Shown: positions 32,922 to 43,681, numbered from the stretch's first letter. The stretch is DNA of 64,000 nucleotides from Actinomadura spongiicola (GCF_003432485.1 NZ_QVNQ01000011.1:1-64000), one strand, 5' to 3'. Program-made: numbers and translations. Notes: generated by a model not told the origin, from the letters alone.

Positions 32922-33572
32922 TCACGGATGCGGAGTGTTGGAGCGGGGCGCGAGGAGCAGCTCACAGGCCAGGCGGACGTCTGCCTCGACGTCGGCCATG
33001 GACGCGCGGCCGTTCAGGCTCCACTGGAGCACCCCGGACCAGCACTGCATCAGTAATCGGACGAGCGTCACGTCCTCCACGGTCGGGTCCTCGATCCCGA
33101 GGGTCCGCAGCAGGATGTCGCGGAAGGTGTTGTCGATGTGAACGGTGTCGGCGACCGTCGCGACGTGGGCGGTGCTGGACGCGCGCAGCATCGACGTCGA
33201 CAGGACGGGCTGCGCCATCAGGCACCGGCTCGCGTCCACCAGCAGGTCGGCGACCGCGTCCTCGGCGCCGACGTCGGGTGCGGGCGCCTCGACCCGCTCC
33301 CGAAGGCGGTCGACCCGCGCCGCCAGGAGCGCCGTGAACAGATGCGCCTTCGACGGGAAGTACCGGTACAGGGTGCCGATCGCGACCCCGGCCTCCTTCG
33401 CCACCTCGTGCATCTGGACGCGTTCGAGCGACTTCTCCGCCCCGATGCGCGCCGCCGCGCGGAGGATGCGTCGGCGGCGGTCATGCTGCTCGGGTGAGGT
33501 CGGCTCAGCGGACGGTCGGGCCGATGCGATCCTCGCCACGGTCCTCTCCCAGGGTCCTCGCGGTCTTGGCAC
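32922..33572 (-). CDS. TetR/AcrR regulator, KstR-like
   Basis: This 216-residue TetR regulator has its helix-turn-helix at about 36-80: RRRRILRAAARIGAEKSLE, then VQMHEVAKEAGVAIGTLYRYFPSK. The VQM...GVAIGTLYRYFPSK wording resembles KstR, the mycobacterial cholesterol-catabolism repressor. The C-terminal helical ligand domain contains RLLMQCWSGVLQWSLNGR. No operator consistent with KstR was confirmed. HsaA/HsaB-like genes lie 11 kb away; any link is speculation. Confidence 0.75.
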   Translation of the reverse strand: MPRPRGPWERTVARIASARPSAEPTSPEQHDRRRRILRAAARIGAEKSLERVQMHEVAKEAGVAIGTLYRYFPSKAHLFTALLAARVDRLRERVEAPAPDVGAEDAVADLLVDASRCLMAQPVLSTSMLRASSTAHVATVADTVHIDNTFRDILLRTLGIEDPTVEDVTLVRLLMQCWSGVLQWSLNGRASMADVEADVRLACELLLAPRSNTPHP

Positions 33573-33688
33573 GGAACAATATCCAGAGACCCCGGGGACT
33601 TCGCGGCCACGCCCTACCGGTCAGTCGGACCAGCGAACCCGTGGCCCCGCCCACGGGCGAGACCACGCGTCCTCACCGGGCGTCGCCG

Positions 33689-34315
33689 TCACGCTGTGGC
33701 CGGTCGGGGGCGGAGGTTCAGGGCGGCGGCGGCGAGGAGGCCGACGCCGACGGTGGCGAGCACGGCGCCAACCACGTCGATCAGGTAGTGCTCGCCCAGG
33801 GTCACGCGGCTGGCCGAGACGGCGACCAGCGTCGTCACACCGACGGCGAGCACGGTGGTACGCCATCTGGCGGTCAACTCCATGCTGACCATGAGGGCGG
33901 TGAAGGCCAGGGCGCCGAGGATCGTCACATGTCCGCTGGGATACGTCCAGTCCTGGGCGGTGACCGGCGGTCCCGAACGTTGGAAGGCCGCCTGGAGGGC
34001 CACGGTGGCCAGGCATGCCGCGAGGAGCACCCCGTGCCGTGGCAGCAGCCGGACGCCCTGGGCGCGGCGCCGCCACAGCAGGGTGGACGCGGCGGCCAGG
34101 AGCAGGGCGAGCACGAGCAGGGAGCCGACCCCGCTGACCAACGTGGCGATCGTGGCGGGCGTTGTCTCGGGGCGGGAGTACAGGTGTCCGAGAATCCAGG
34201 AGTCCAAGGGGGGAACACGGTCCCCCAGGGCGAGCCCGGCGACCCCCATGGTGGTCAGGCAGACTCCTCCCGCCACGGACATCTTGAATCGCCAGGTGTT
34301 CGGAAGCGCTTTCAT
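33689..34315 (-). CDS. PAP2-family membrane phosphatase
   Basis: This membrane phosphatase of about 208 residues has five to six hydrophobic segments. The PAP2 motifs are present: QRSGPP (motif 1 variant), WTYPSGHVT (motif 2) and SRVTLGEHYLIDVVG (motif 3, with the catalytic His). It likely dephosphorylates lipid or isoprenoid phosphates at the membrane. ATG 34315 is preferred to 34351; both lack a strong ribosome site. Confidence 0.8.
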   Translation of the reverse strand: MKALPNTWRFKMSVAGGVCLTTMGVAGLALGDRVPPLDSWILGHLYSRPETTPATIATLVSGVGSLLVLALLLAAASTLLWRRRAQGVRLLPRHGVLLAACLATVALQAAFQRSGPPVTAQDWTYPSGHVTILGALAFTALMVSMELTARWRTTVLAVGVTTLVAVSASRVTLGEHYLIDVVGAVLATVGVGLLAAAALNLRPRPATA

Positions 34316-34780
34316 GAATGGACCGTACGAATCAGCGGGAGCCCCGCGCATCAGGGATGTTCCTGAGACGCCCCTGAGAGTCGACCGCGTCCCGCCTCAC
34401 GCTCGGTCACCGAGTCGCTTACGGTGACCGGGCATTCACCTTTTCGGAATGACGTTGTCGGCGTAGTGGCACGACCGCCGGAAGTGTGCCGTGTGACACA
34501 AACCGCGCGTGCGCGTATCGCGCCCGTCCTGACCTGCGTCCACAAGCGGTCATTTGTTCCGTTCTAAAAAGAAAAGCAAGCGATCTCCTCTGGACAGTGA
34601 GCCGAAGCCCATGCATCTTGATCGTGGAAATGACTCGCATCACTTGATGTAGTCAGATCGCTGCATTCTTGTGAACACCGGCGACACCGGCCGGTTTCAC
34701 CTCACGCATGCCATGAACGGTTTTCGGCATGCCCACACAACTGAATGCCTTTGCATTGGGCCGGATGACGGATCGGGCTG
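34316..34780. other. Upstream region of the RHS toxin gene
   Basis: The stretch is less GC-rich than its surroundings. It contains a GCATGCC/GGCATGC inverted repeat (about 34707-34735). The promoter of the large gene probably lies here. No gene was recognised. Confidence 0.4.
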
Positions 34781-37700
34781 GTGGAAATGGGACGTGCGCT
34801 GGGACGGAATCGGCTGCTGGCCGTCGTGGTCGGGTTGGCGTTACTGCTGTCCGGACTTTCGGCGAGTGTCGGGCCCGTCGCGGAGCGCGCGGAGGCGCTG
34901 CCCCCGTCGCCGACCGGGTGCCTGCGGGGCGACCCGAAGGCGGCGGCCGCGGCGGCGCCCGCCGCGTATCGGGCCAGCGTGGCGCCCGGTGCGACACGGC
35001 GGCTCGCCCATGCGGGCGCCGAGTTGACGATCGGACCGAACGCCGTTTCCGAACCGGTCGAGATCGGTATTCAGCGGCTGTCCGAAAAGCAGGTTCCCGA
35101 CCTTGGCACGGGCATGGACAACCTGTCCAAGGGCGGTTATCGGTTCACTCCATCACCGCATCGCTTCGATGCCGAAATCACTGTTTCGCTGCCCTATGAC
35201 CCCGCCGTCCTGAAGGCGTCGGGGATGACGGCGCAGGACGTGCACACGTTCTTCTTCGATGAGCCGACCGGATGCTGGCGGGCGCTTCGGCGGGTTTCGG
35301 TCGACGAGAAGAAACACCGCGTCGTCTCGCTCACCGACCATTTCACCGACATGGTGAACGCCACGGTCACGGCCCCCGAGGGCCCGTCGGTCGAGTCGTT
35401 CGACCCGAACGAGATCAAGGGCATTCAGGCGGCCAGCCCGGCGACGGGTGTGAACCAGATCGACGTACCCCAGGCGGGAAATGACGGGGCCGCCCGCCTG
35501 GCCTATCCGATCGAGCTTCCGAAAGGGCGCGCCGGGCTTCAACCGTCACTGGCGGTGAACTACTCGTCCGCGGACGCGAGCGGCTGGCTCGGCCTGGGAT
35601 GGAACCTGACGGTGCCTTCCATCGACGTCGAGACCCGATGGGGAGTACCCCGGTACGACGCGGAGCGCGAGACCGAGACGTACGCGATGGGCGGCGAGCA
35701 GCTGACGCCGATGGCCCACCGGGGGCGGCCCGTGCCACGCGAGGCCGACAAGATGTTCCGCCCGCGCGTCCAGGGCGGGTTCGCGCGCATCGTCCGCAAG
35801 GGCGACTCGCCCAAGGAGTACGAGTGGGAGGTCACCGACAAGGCGGGATCGCGCTGGTCCTACGGCGGTGAGGGCGCGACCCTCGCCGACGACGGCGGCA
35901 ACATCTTCTCCTGGGCGTTGCGCGAGGTGCGGGACCGCAACGGCAACACGATCCGCTACCACCACGTGCGGGTCGACGACACCGGAGTTCAGGGCGGGAC
36001 GGTCGACGGCCGCAACCTGTACGTGAAGCGGATCTCCTACACGGGTCACGGGGATTCCGAAGGACCGTACTCCGTGACGTTCGTCCGCGACCGTGAGCTT
36101 TCCGAGGCGCGGCGCCCGGACGTGTCGATCGACGCCCGGGGAGGATTCAAACGGGTCACGGCCGATCTCCTGCGCCGGGTCGAGGTGCGGCTGAACGACA
36201 CGCTCATCCGCAAGTACGACTTCGCGTACGAGCAGGGGGCGTTCGGCAAGACGCTGCTGAAGTCCGTCGAGCAGTTCGACGCTGACGGGAAGCCGTTCAA
36301 CAAGCACACGTTCGACTACTTCGACGACGTCCGTGGCGCGGGCGGCACGTACGACGCCTTCAACCGCGTGAACTGGGAGTCGCCCGACGACAACGTGCGC
36401 AACGGCGCCGTGGACGGCGTCCGGTCAGGTGCCGGGGAGGCCGGAGCCCTCAACGGCAACACCTCCACCGGTGTCGGCGGACACCTGTACGTCGGATACG
36501 GATTCCTGCCCGCGAAGAACGGCTCGGTCGGGGTGAAGGCCGGATACCAGCGGGGCTCGCAGGAGGGCCTGCTCGCCCTGATCGACGTGGACGGCGACGA
36601 CCTGCCGGACAAGGTGTTCAAGCGCGGCGGCGGATGGGTCTTCCGCAAGAACCTGTCGCGACCGGGCGGGAGCCCGCGGTTCGCCGAGACGACGACCCCG
36701 TTGCGGAACCTCCCCGGGATCTTCGACGAGACGTCCAGCACCCGCATCGTCGGCGTGGAGGGCTATCTCGGTCGCAGGGCGGCGCAGCTCGACCACGCCG
36801 ACACCGTCTCCACGTCCCGGCGCTACTTCACCGACGTCAACTCCGACGGCGTCGCCGACCTGGTGAACGGCCGGGGCGTGCTGTTCGGACGGGTCGGCGC
36901 CGACGGCACGGTGACGTACGGCTCCGCGGCCGACACGCCGGTGCCGATCGGGCCCAGCAAGGTCGACCCGAAGGGGCTGCTGCCCGACTACGGCCCCGAC
37001 CGCGACCGGCGCGACGACTCGTTCCCGCTGGTCGACACCCTCCGCCGGTGGACGGCGCCCTATGACGGCGTCGTGCGCGTCACCGGTACGGTCCGGTTGC
37101 AGCCGAGCCAGGACGACCCGGCCGAGTTCGGCAAGCCGGACGGGGTGCGGGTCGCGGTCCAGTTCGAGGACCGGGAGCTGTGGTCGAAGACGATCGCGGC
37201 CGACGACCACGGCGAACACACCCCCGGCGACGTGGACGCGATCCCGGTGAAGCGCGGCCAGCGACTGTACTTCCGCGTCGGCTCGGTGAACGACGGAACC
37301 GGCGACCGCGTCGCGTGGAACCCGCAGATCACCTACACGGGAATGGCGCCCGTCACCGACGCCAACGGGCTGCCGCTGCACTCCTACACCGCGTCCACCG
37401 ACTTCACCCTCGCCGGGCGCGCGTCCACCGTCGCCGCGCCCGCCGACGGCACCCTCCACCTGACCGGCGACCTCGTCAAGAAGGCCGCCACCACCGACGA
37501 CGTCACGATCCTGATCACTCAGGACGGGCGGCAGGTGCTGGAGAAGAAGGTCGCCGCCACGTCGACCGGCACGACCCCGGTGGACGTCAAGGTGTCCGTC
37601 ACCCAGGGGCAGACGCTCGCCCTGCGGCTGAAGGTCGACTCGCCGATCGACGTGAGCGCGCTCGACTGGAAACCCGTGGCCCGCTACGTCGAGGCCGAGG

Positions 37701-40700
37701 GGATGGTCAAACTGCGCGGCCCGGCGGCACGCGACGCCCGGTTCGCGCCCGAGTTCGAAGCGCCGTTCGACATCGACACGTATCCGGTGAGCAGCGCCAC
37801 CGCGCCGCCCCGCCCGTACACGGTGACGGAAAGCGGCACGCTGACGGTCGTCCCGCGGCTGACGGCGGCGTCCGGCGTCCAGGGCCACGCGGTGTTCACG
37901 GTCAAGAAGCGGGGCGCCCTGCTCGCCAAGAAGACCGTCGCGCTCGGCGCCGAACCACCCGAGGTGGCGGTGTCCGTCGAGGCGGGCGACGAGCTGTTCT
38001 TCGACTTCGCGGTCGCCGACGCCGACCTTACCGGAAAGATCACCGGACATGAGGTGACGGTCGGCGACGCGGCGGTCACCGGCACCCTGCACGGCGCGGC
38101 CGCCGAGGGCGTCTTCGGACGGCCTTACCGCGGCTGGTCCATGGCCGGTTACAACGGCAACAAGGAGCGGGCGGGGCAGCCGATCCGGCAGGCCGACCTC
38201 GCCGTCACCGACGACATCAAGAACCAGCTCCCCGGCGAGGTCGACCCGCCGAAGGACCGCGACGACTTCGAGAAGGACCCGCGCGTCAAGCCGCCGAACG
38301 TCGTCCCGTTCACCCCGCGTCCCGAGCACGGGCGGTGGGACGCGGGCGAGTACTCGTGGGTGTCGGCCGGTGAGGTGTCGAGCGCCCGGTTCGGCGGCCG
38401 GACCATCGGGCTCCCCACCGCCGGTGACTTCGACGACGTCCGCGCCGTGCCGCGTATGTCCCGGACGAAGCAGATCTCGCTGAGCGGCGGAGGCGGCGGC
38501 GACGTGATCAACGTCGGCGGCAGCGTCGCGGACGGCACCACGACCGGCGAACTCGACTACCTGGACATGAACGCCGACGGTTTCCCCGACGTCGTCGGCG
38601 CGGGCGGGGTCCAATACACCGACCCGACCGGCGTGCTCGGCGCGACCAGGGGGCGGGTGCCCGGCGGGGCGCTGCGCAGATCGGAGAACGTGGCGGGCAA
38701 CGCCAGCGCGGGCAGCTCGGCGCGGACCATCACCACCGGACGCGGCCATTCCACGCCGCCGGCCTGGACCACGTCCAACACCTCCTCGGCCGGCAACGAG
38801 ATGCCGCCGCTCGGGCTCGGCGGCAGCCACGGCACCGCCAGATCCGACGCCGAACACGACCTGCTCGACATCAACGGCGACGGGCTGCCCGACCGCGTCT
38901 ACAAGGACGGCCGCGCCGCCCTCAACCTCGGCTACCGCTTCGCCGACCCCGAACCCTGGCGGGGCGGGAAGCTCGACGAGGGGACGACCGTCAACAACGG
39001 CCTCAACATCGGGTTCAACACCGACTTCTATGCCATCGGCGGCGGCGCGTCCTTCGAGCAGAGTTCCTCGTCCACGAAGAACTCCCTCGCCGACGTCAAC
39101 GGCGACGGGTTGATCGACCGGGTGTTCACCGGAGACCCGCTCAGGGTCGCGTTGAACACCGGTACCGGGTTCGCCGCGCCCGTCCCGTTCAACGGAAGCC
39201 TCGGCGGCGTCAACGAGGACCGCGGTGCGACGCTCGGCGGGGGCGCCTACGCGCGGTTCGCCCCGTGCTGGTTCTTCGGTTGTTTCGTCATCAACCCCGG
39301 CGTGAACGCCTCGATCGGTGTCTCCCGCACGCAGCAAACACTGCGGGACATCAACGGCGACGGGCTGGCCGACCATCTCGCGTCCAGCAGGGACGGCGAG
39401 TTGAAGGTGGCGTCGAACCAGACCGGGCGCACCAACCTGCTCCGCAGCGTGCACCGGCCGCTGGGGTCGCGGATCGACCTGGACTACACCCGCGACGGCA
39501 ACACCTACGACCAGCCGCGGTCGCGCTACCTGATGTCGTCCGTCTCCGTCTCCGACGGGCTGCCGGGCGACGGTCCCGACATACAGAAGACGACCTTCAC
39601 CTACGCGGACGGAGCGTACGACCGGCGGGAGCGGGAGTTCCTCGGCTACGGCCGGGTGACCAGCCAGGACCGCACCGACGACGGCAAGGTCTACCGGACG
39701 GTCACCCAGGACTACGACACCCGGAATCACTCCACGCGCGGCCTGGTGAAACGGGAGGCCGTGGCGGATGCGTCCGGCGCGCTGTACACCGAGACCCTCA
39801 AAACCCACGTTCTCCGCGACGTCGACTCCGGTGACGTCACCGACGGGCGCGGCGACACGGGCACGGTCTTCGCCGAACTGGGGCGGATGGAACAGCGCTG
39901 GTACGAGGGCCGCGCCGACCCCGGCAAGATCACCTCCACCGAGATGTCGTACGACAAGTACGGCAACGTGGTCCGCACCGTCGACCGCGGTGAGCCGGGA
40001 GCCGCCGACGACGTCGAGACGACGACCCGCTACACCGAATGCACCGACACCCACATCATCGGTGTCGCCGAGGCGACGGAGGTGCGCAGCGGCGGAGATC
40101 TGCTCGCCGCCAGCGAATCGACGGTCGACTGCGACACCGGCAGGGTCACCCGCCACCGGGCCAAGTCCGGCACCGGTGACGACGCGGTCACCGATCTGAC
40201 CTACAACGACAACGGCACGATCGCGTCCATCAAGTCCCCCGCCAACCACCGTGGGCAACGCTACGAACGCACCTACACCTACGACGACACGACCGGCACC
40301 CACGTCACGTCCACCGTCGACAGTTTCGGGCTCCGCTCCACCGCCGCCTACGACCTGAGGTTCGGGCAGGTCACGACCGCGACCGACGCCAACGGCCAGG
40401 AACGGAAGACCACCTACGACGCCATCGGACGCGTCGACACCGTCACGGGCCCGCACGACCACGACGCCGACCGCCCGACGATCGACTTCGAGTACCGGCC
40501 CGACGCCGACGTGCCCTACGCCGTCACACGGCACCTCGACCGCGCCGCCGACGGCTCGGTGAAGGCCGACACCATCGACACCGTCACCTTCACCGACGGG
40601 TTCGGACGCGCCGTCCAGACCAAGATGGACGCGGAGATCTCCGGCGCCGACGCCATGACGGTGTCCGGCCGAGCCGTGTTCGACGAGTTCGGCCGCGTCG

Positions 40701-43654
40701 TCGAGCAGTACTACCCGACCAGTGAGCCCAAAGGCCCCGCGAACTTCACCTTCAATCCCCGGTTCGACACCGTCCGCCCGACCACCACCACCTACGACTC
40801 CCTGGGCCGGGCGCTCCGCGTCCAGTTGCCCGACCAGACCGTCACCACCACTGCCTACGGCTTCGGTGAAGACCGGTCGGGGACGCTCCAACTGGAGACC
40901 GTCGCCACGGACGCCAACGGCAACCAGACCCGGTCGTACTCCGACGCCCGCGGCGAGAGGACCGCCGTCCGTGAACCGGGCGCCGAGGACGGTCAGGCCC
41001 CCATCTGGACGAGTTACGCCTACGACGGTCTGGGCCGGCTCACCAGGACGACCGACGACCACGACAACGTCACCACCGCCGCCTACGACCTCCTCGGCCG
41101 CCGCACGAAGGTCACCAGTCCGGATTCCGGGACGACGACCACGGTCCACGACCCGGCGGGCAACGTCATCCGCAAGGTCACCGCGAACCTCGCCGCCGCC
41201 GGCAAGGCCGTCACCTACACCTACGACCACAACCGGCTGACCGCGATCCGCTACCCGACGTTCACGGGCAACGACGTCCGCTACACCTACGGCGAACCCG
41301 GCGCCCGCCACAACGGCGCGGGCCGCGTCGTCGAGGTCCGTGACGCGACGGGACGCACCAACCGGAAGTACGGGCCGCTCGGCGAGATCACCGAGGAGAC
41401 CCGCCGGGTCGACGTCCGGCACCTCGACTCGCGCACCTTCACCACGTCCTACCGGTACGACAGCTGGAACCGGATGCTCCGGATGACGTTCCCGGACGGC
41501 GAGGTCCTGTCGTACGGCTACGACAGCGGCGGAAGCGTCGCCTCCGCGGACGGCGTCAAACGCGGCCAGCGCTACCGCTATCTGACCCGGCAGCACTACG
41601 ACGAGTTCGGCCAGCGGACGCTCACCGAACTCGGCAACGGCACGGTCACCCGCTACACCTACGACGCCGCCGACCGGCGCCTCGCCGTCCAGGAAGCGAA
41701 GATCCCGCAGGGATACGCCTTCCAGAACCTGCGCTACGACTACGACGACGTCGGCAACGTCACGTCCATCGAGAACGACACCACCAGGCCGACGCCGCAA
41801 GAAGTCTGGCCCAAGGTCGGCGGCCCGACGAAACAGACCTTCAAGTACGACAATCTGGACCGGCTCACCTCAGCACGCGGTGAGTTCGACATGTCGGCCG
41901 ACCTCACCGACCGCTACCGGTTCGACCAGTCGTACGACACCATCCACAACCTGACGGCCAAGAGCCAGCAGCACGAACTGGTCACGAGCGCGGGGCACGT
42001 CCAGGGCAAACGCGACACTAGTTACCAGCACCGCTACACCTATTTCGGCGACGGTCCGCACGCCCCCACCTGGATCGGTGACGCGCACCGCCGCTACGAC
42101 GCCAACGGCAACCTGACCAGCAGCGACACCCAGTGGGGACGGCTGCGGCGACAGATGGTCTGGGACGAGGACAACCGCCTCGCCTGCGTCCAGGACTCCA
42201 CCCAGGCGCCGGACATGCCGCAGAACCCGGACGGCTGCTACGCCCCCGGCAAGCCCCCCACGGTGCGGTTCCTCTATGACGACCAGGGCAACCGCGTCAT
42301 CAAGCAGTCGCTGCGCACCCACGTCTACCCGAGCGAGACCTACACCCAGCGCGACAACGTCTCGTTCAAACACGTCTTCGTCGGCGGCGCCCGCCTGGCG
42401 ACCAAGGCCGTCAAACAAGGCCCCTTCCACGAAGACGCCCAGTTCTTCTACCAGAAGGACCACCTGGGCACGACAGGCTTCGGTACCGACGCTCGAGGCC
42501 GCGTCATCGAGCACAACGCGTTCTTCCCTTCCGGGGAAACGTGGATCAGCGAGAACCTGGGCGAACGCAACCCCTATCAGTTCACCGGTAAAGAACTGGA
42601 TTCCGAAACCGGCCACTATTACCACGGCGCCCGCTACTACGACCCGAGAAGCGGCGGCTGGCTGTCCACCGACCCCGCCGCGGAACGCTATCTCAACGGC
42701 AGCGCCAACGGCGGCGTCTACAACTCACGCAACCTCTCCTCCTATTCCTACTCCTACAACAACCCGGTCAAGCTCACCGACCCCGACGGCAGGGTCGTCA
42801 ATGTCGCCGCGGCCGCGGCGGGCGCCGTCAGCGGCGCGGTGATCGGGGCCGGCATCGAGCTGGGCATGCAGTGGTGGAAGGGCGAGGGCTATAACTGGCG
42901 CGCCGTCGCCGGAGCCGCGGCCGGCGGAGCCGTCACCGGCGCGTTCGCCGGCCTCACCTTCGGCGGCAGCATCGCCGCCACCGGCCTGACCAGGGCCGTT
43001 GTCACCGGCAGTAAGGCCGTGGCCCACAGCGCCGTCTCGAACGCGGCGGGCGAAGCGACGAGCGCCGCCGTCCAGGGGACGAGCATCAGTGAGGGCGCCC
43101 TGGCCGGAGCGGCCACCGGCGTTCTCGGATCTGTCGGCGAAGCTGCCGCCAAGGGCGTGTTCAAGGGCGTGTCCATGGTCGCGCCCACGGCCATGGAGGT
43201 CGCCGAACGGAAGGTCGCTCAGTACAAGCAGACCCTGTCCGCCGTGCTGGAGAAGGCGCACCAGGCACGGGCGCAGGGACGGAAAGTTCTGGGTAAAAAG
43301 GGGGAACGTAAGGTTTCCGGGATCTGGCATCCGGAACTCGAAGTGGTGGAGTTCGGGATCTCCGGGATGAAGAACAACCAGGGCTTTGTCCATCACTCGC
43401 TAACGCAGGAAGCTCTTGAACTGGTAGACCCGGCAGAAAGAGCGAAGTTCTGGTCCTACTGCGCAGAGACATATGCCTGCTCGAGAACTTTCTATGCCTT
43501 GGAAGCCGCCGGTAAGACGGTCACCCGAGACACTCTTAAAGACGCGATCATCATCACCGTAAAGGCATCCAAAAAGGATGCGACCCATGGCATGTTGGAA
43601 CCACGATGCCACGGATGCACGGTGATGCTCGAATACTTGAACGCTCATCCCTAG
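34781..43654 (+). CDS. Giant SpvB/FG-GAP/RHS-repeat polymorphic toxin with C-terminal YwqJ-like deaminase
   Basis: This 2957-residue secreted protein has a signal peptide (about 1-40). An SpvB-like domain follows (about 225-330; GAARLAYPIELPKGRAGLQ, WLGLGWNLTVPSID). FG-GAP/VCBS-type calcium-binding blades read DVDGDDLPDKV, DINGDGLPDRV and DVNGDGLIDRV. YD/RHS repeats run from about 1640, and the RHS core ends YYHGARYYDPRSGGWLSTDP (about 2625). An Ala/Gly hydrophobic linker leads to the variable domain after about 2830. That domain has C2894-A-E2896 (SYCAETYACSRTF), THG and RCHGC (C2943, C2946). These match the zinc ligands and catalytic Glu of YwqJ-type nucleic-acid deaminases, although Arg replaces the usual Pro before Cys. 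Confidence 0.85.
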   Translation: MEMGRALGRNRLLAVVVGLALLLSGLSASVGPVAERAEALPPSPTGCLRGDPKAAAAAAPAAYRASVAPGATRRLAHAGAELTIGPNAVSEPVEIGIQRLSEKQVPDLGTGMDNLSKGGYRFTPSPHRFDAEITVSLPYDPAVLKASGMTAQDVHTFFFDEPTGCWRALRRVSVDEKKHRVVSLTDHFTDMVNATVTAPEGPSVESFDPNEIKGIQAASPATGVNQIDVPQAGNDGAARLAYPIELPKGRAGLQPSLAVNYSSADASGWLGLGWNLTVPSIDVETRWGVPRYDAERETETYAMGGEQLTPMAHRGRPVPREADKMFRPRVQGGFARIVRKGDSPKEYEWEVTDKAGSRWSYGGEGATLADDGGNIFSWALREVRDRNGNTIRYHHVRVDDTGVQGGTVDGRNLYVKRISYTGHGDSEGPYSVTFVRDRELSEARRPDVSIDARGGFKRVTADLLRRVEVRLNDTLIRKYDFAYEQGAFGKTLLKSVEQFDADGKPFNKHTFDYFDDVRGAGGTYDAFNRVNWESPDDNVRNGAVDGVRSGAGEAGALNGNTSTGVGGHLYVGYGFLPAKNGSVGVKAGYQRGSQEGLLALIDVDGDDLPDKVFKRGGGWVFRKNLSRPGGSPRFAETTTPLRNLPGIFDETSSTRIVGVEGYLGRRAAQLDHADTVSTSRRYFTDVNSDGVADLVNGRGVLFGRVGADGTVTYGSAADTPVPIGPSKVDPKGLLPDYGPDRDRRDDSFPLVDTLRRWTAPYDGVVRVTGTVRLQPSQDDPAEFGKPDGVRVAVQFEDRELWSKTIAADDHGEHTPGDVDAIPVKRGQRLYFRVGSVNDGTGDRVAWNPQITYTGMAPVTDANGLPLHSYTASTDFTLAGRASTVAAPADGTLHLTGDLVKKAATTDDVTILITQDGRQVLEKKVAATSTGTTPVDVKVSVTQGQTLALRLKVDSPIDVSALDWKPVARYVEAEGMVKLRGPAARDARFAPEFEAPFDIDTYPVSSATAPPRPYTVTESGTLTVVPRLTAASGVQGHAVFTVKKRGALLAKKTVALGAEPPEVAVSVEAGDELFFDFAVADADLTGKITGHEVTVGDAAVTGTLHGAAAEGVFGRPYRGWSMAGYNGNKERAGQPIRQADLAVTDDIKNQLPGEVDPPKDRDDFEKDPRVKPPNVVPFTPRPEHGRWDAGEYSWVSAGEVSSARFGGRTIGLPTAGDFDDVRAVPRMSRTKQISLSGGGGGDVINVGGSVADGTTTGELDYLDMNADGFPDVVGAGGVQYTDPTGVLGATRGRVPGGALRRSENVAGNASAGSSARTITTGRGHSTPPAWTTSNTSSAGNEMPPLGLGGSHGTARSDAEHDLLDINGDGLPDRVYKDGRAALNLGYRFADPEPWRGGKLDEGTTVNNGLNIGFNTDFYAIGGGASFEQSSSSTKNSLADVNGDGLIDRVFTGDPLRVALNTGTGFAAPVPFNGSLGGVNEDRGATLGGGAYARFAPCWFFGCFVINPGVNASIGVSRTQQTLRDINGDGLADHLASSRDGELKVASNQTGRTNLLRSVHRPLGSRIDLDYTRDGNTYDQPRSRYLMSSVSVSDGLPGDGPDIQKTTFTYADGAYDRREREFLGYGRVTSQDRTDDGKVYRTVTQDYDTRNHSTRGLVKREAVADASGALYTETLKTHVLRDVDSGDVTDGRGDTGTVFAELGRMEQRWYEGRADPGKITSTEMSYDKYGNVVRTVDRGEPGAADDVETTTRYTECTDTHIIGVAEATEVRSGGDLLAASESTVDCDTGRVTRHRAKSGTGDDAVTDLTYNDNGTIASIKSPANHRGQRYERTYTYDDTTGTHVTSTVDSFGLRSTAAYDLRFGQVTTATDANGQERKTTYDAIGRVDTVTGPHDHDADRPTIDFEYRPDADVPYAVTRHLDRAADGSVKADTIDTVTFTDGFGRAVQTKMDAEISGADAMTVSGRAVFDEFGRVVEQYYPTSEPKGPANFTFNPRFDTVRPTTTTYDSLGRALRVQLPDQTVTTTAYGFGEDRSGTLQLETVATDANGNQTRSYSDARGERTAVREPGAEDGQAPIWTSYAYDGLGRLTRTTDDHDNVTTAAYDLLGRRTKVTSPDSGTTTTVHDPAGNVIRKVTANLAAAGKAVTYTYDHNRLTAIRYPTFTGNDVRYTYGEPGARHNGAGRVVEVRDATGRTNRKYGPLGEITEETRRVDVRHLDSRTFTTSYRYDSWNRMLRMTFPDGEVLSYGYDSGGSVASADGVKRGQRYRYLTRQHYDEFGQRTLTELGNGTVTRYTYDAADRRLAVQEAKIPQGYAFQNLRYDYDDVGNVTSIENDTTRPTPQEVWPKVGGPTKQTFKYDNLDRLTSARGEFDMSADLTDRYRFDQSYDTIHNLTAKSQQHELVTSAGHVQGKRDTSYQHRYTYFGDGPHAPTWIGDAHRRYDANGNLTSSDTQWGRLRRQMVWDEDNRLACVQDSTQAPDMPQNPDGCYAPGKPPTVRFLYDDQGNRVIKQSLRTHVYPSETYTQRDNVSFKHVFVGGARLATKAVKQGPFHEDAQFFYQKDHLGTTGFGTDARGRVIEHNAFFPSGETWISENLGERNPYQFTGKELDSETGHYYHGARYYDPRSGGWLSTDPAAERYLNGSANGGVYNSRNLSSYSYSYNNPVKLTDPDGRVVNVAAAAAGAVSGAVIGAGIELGMQWWKGEGYNWRAVAGAAAGGAVTGAFAGLTFGGSIAATGLTRAVVTGSKAVAHSAVSNAAGEATSAAVQGTSISEGALAGAATGVLGSVGEAAAKGVFKGVSMVAPTAMEVAERKVAQYKQTLSAVLEKAHQARAQGRKVLGKKGERKVSGIWHPELEVVEFGISGMKNNQGFVHHSLTQEALELVDPAERAKFWSYCAETYACSRTFYALEAAGKTVTRDTLKDAIIITVKASKKDATHGMLEPRCHGCTVMLEYLNAHP

Positions 43655-43681
43655 TGTCTGGGCGGCCGCCGTTCGGTGCGA

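Noticed and set aside
36425..41800. Open frame of 1791 codons antisense to the RHS toxin gene
   Set aside because: A long frame on the complementary strand is expected in GC-rich coding DNA; its translation is repetitive Gly/Val/Asp and carries no domain, while the sense strand encodes clear RHS motifs.
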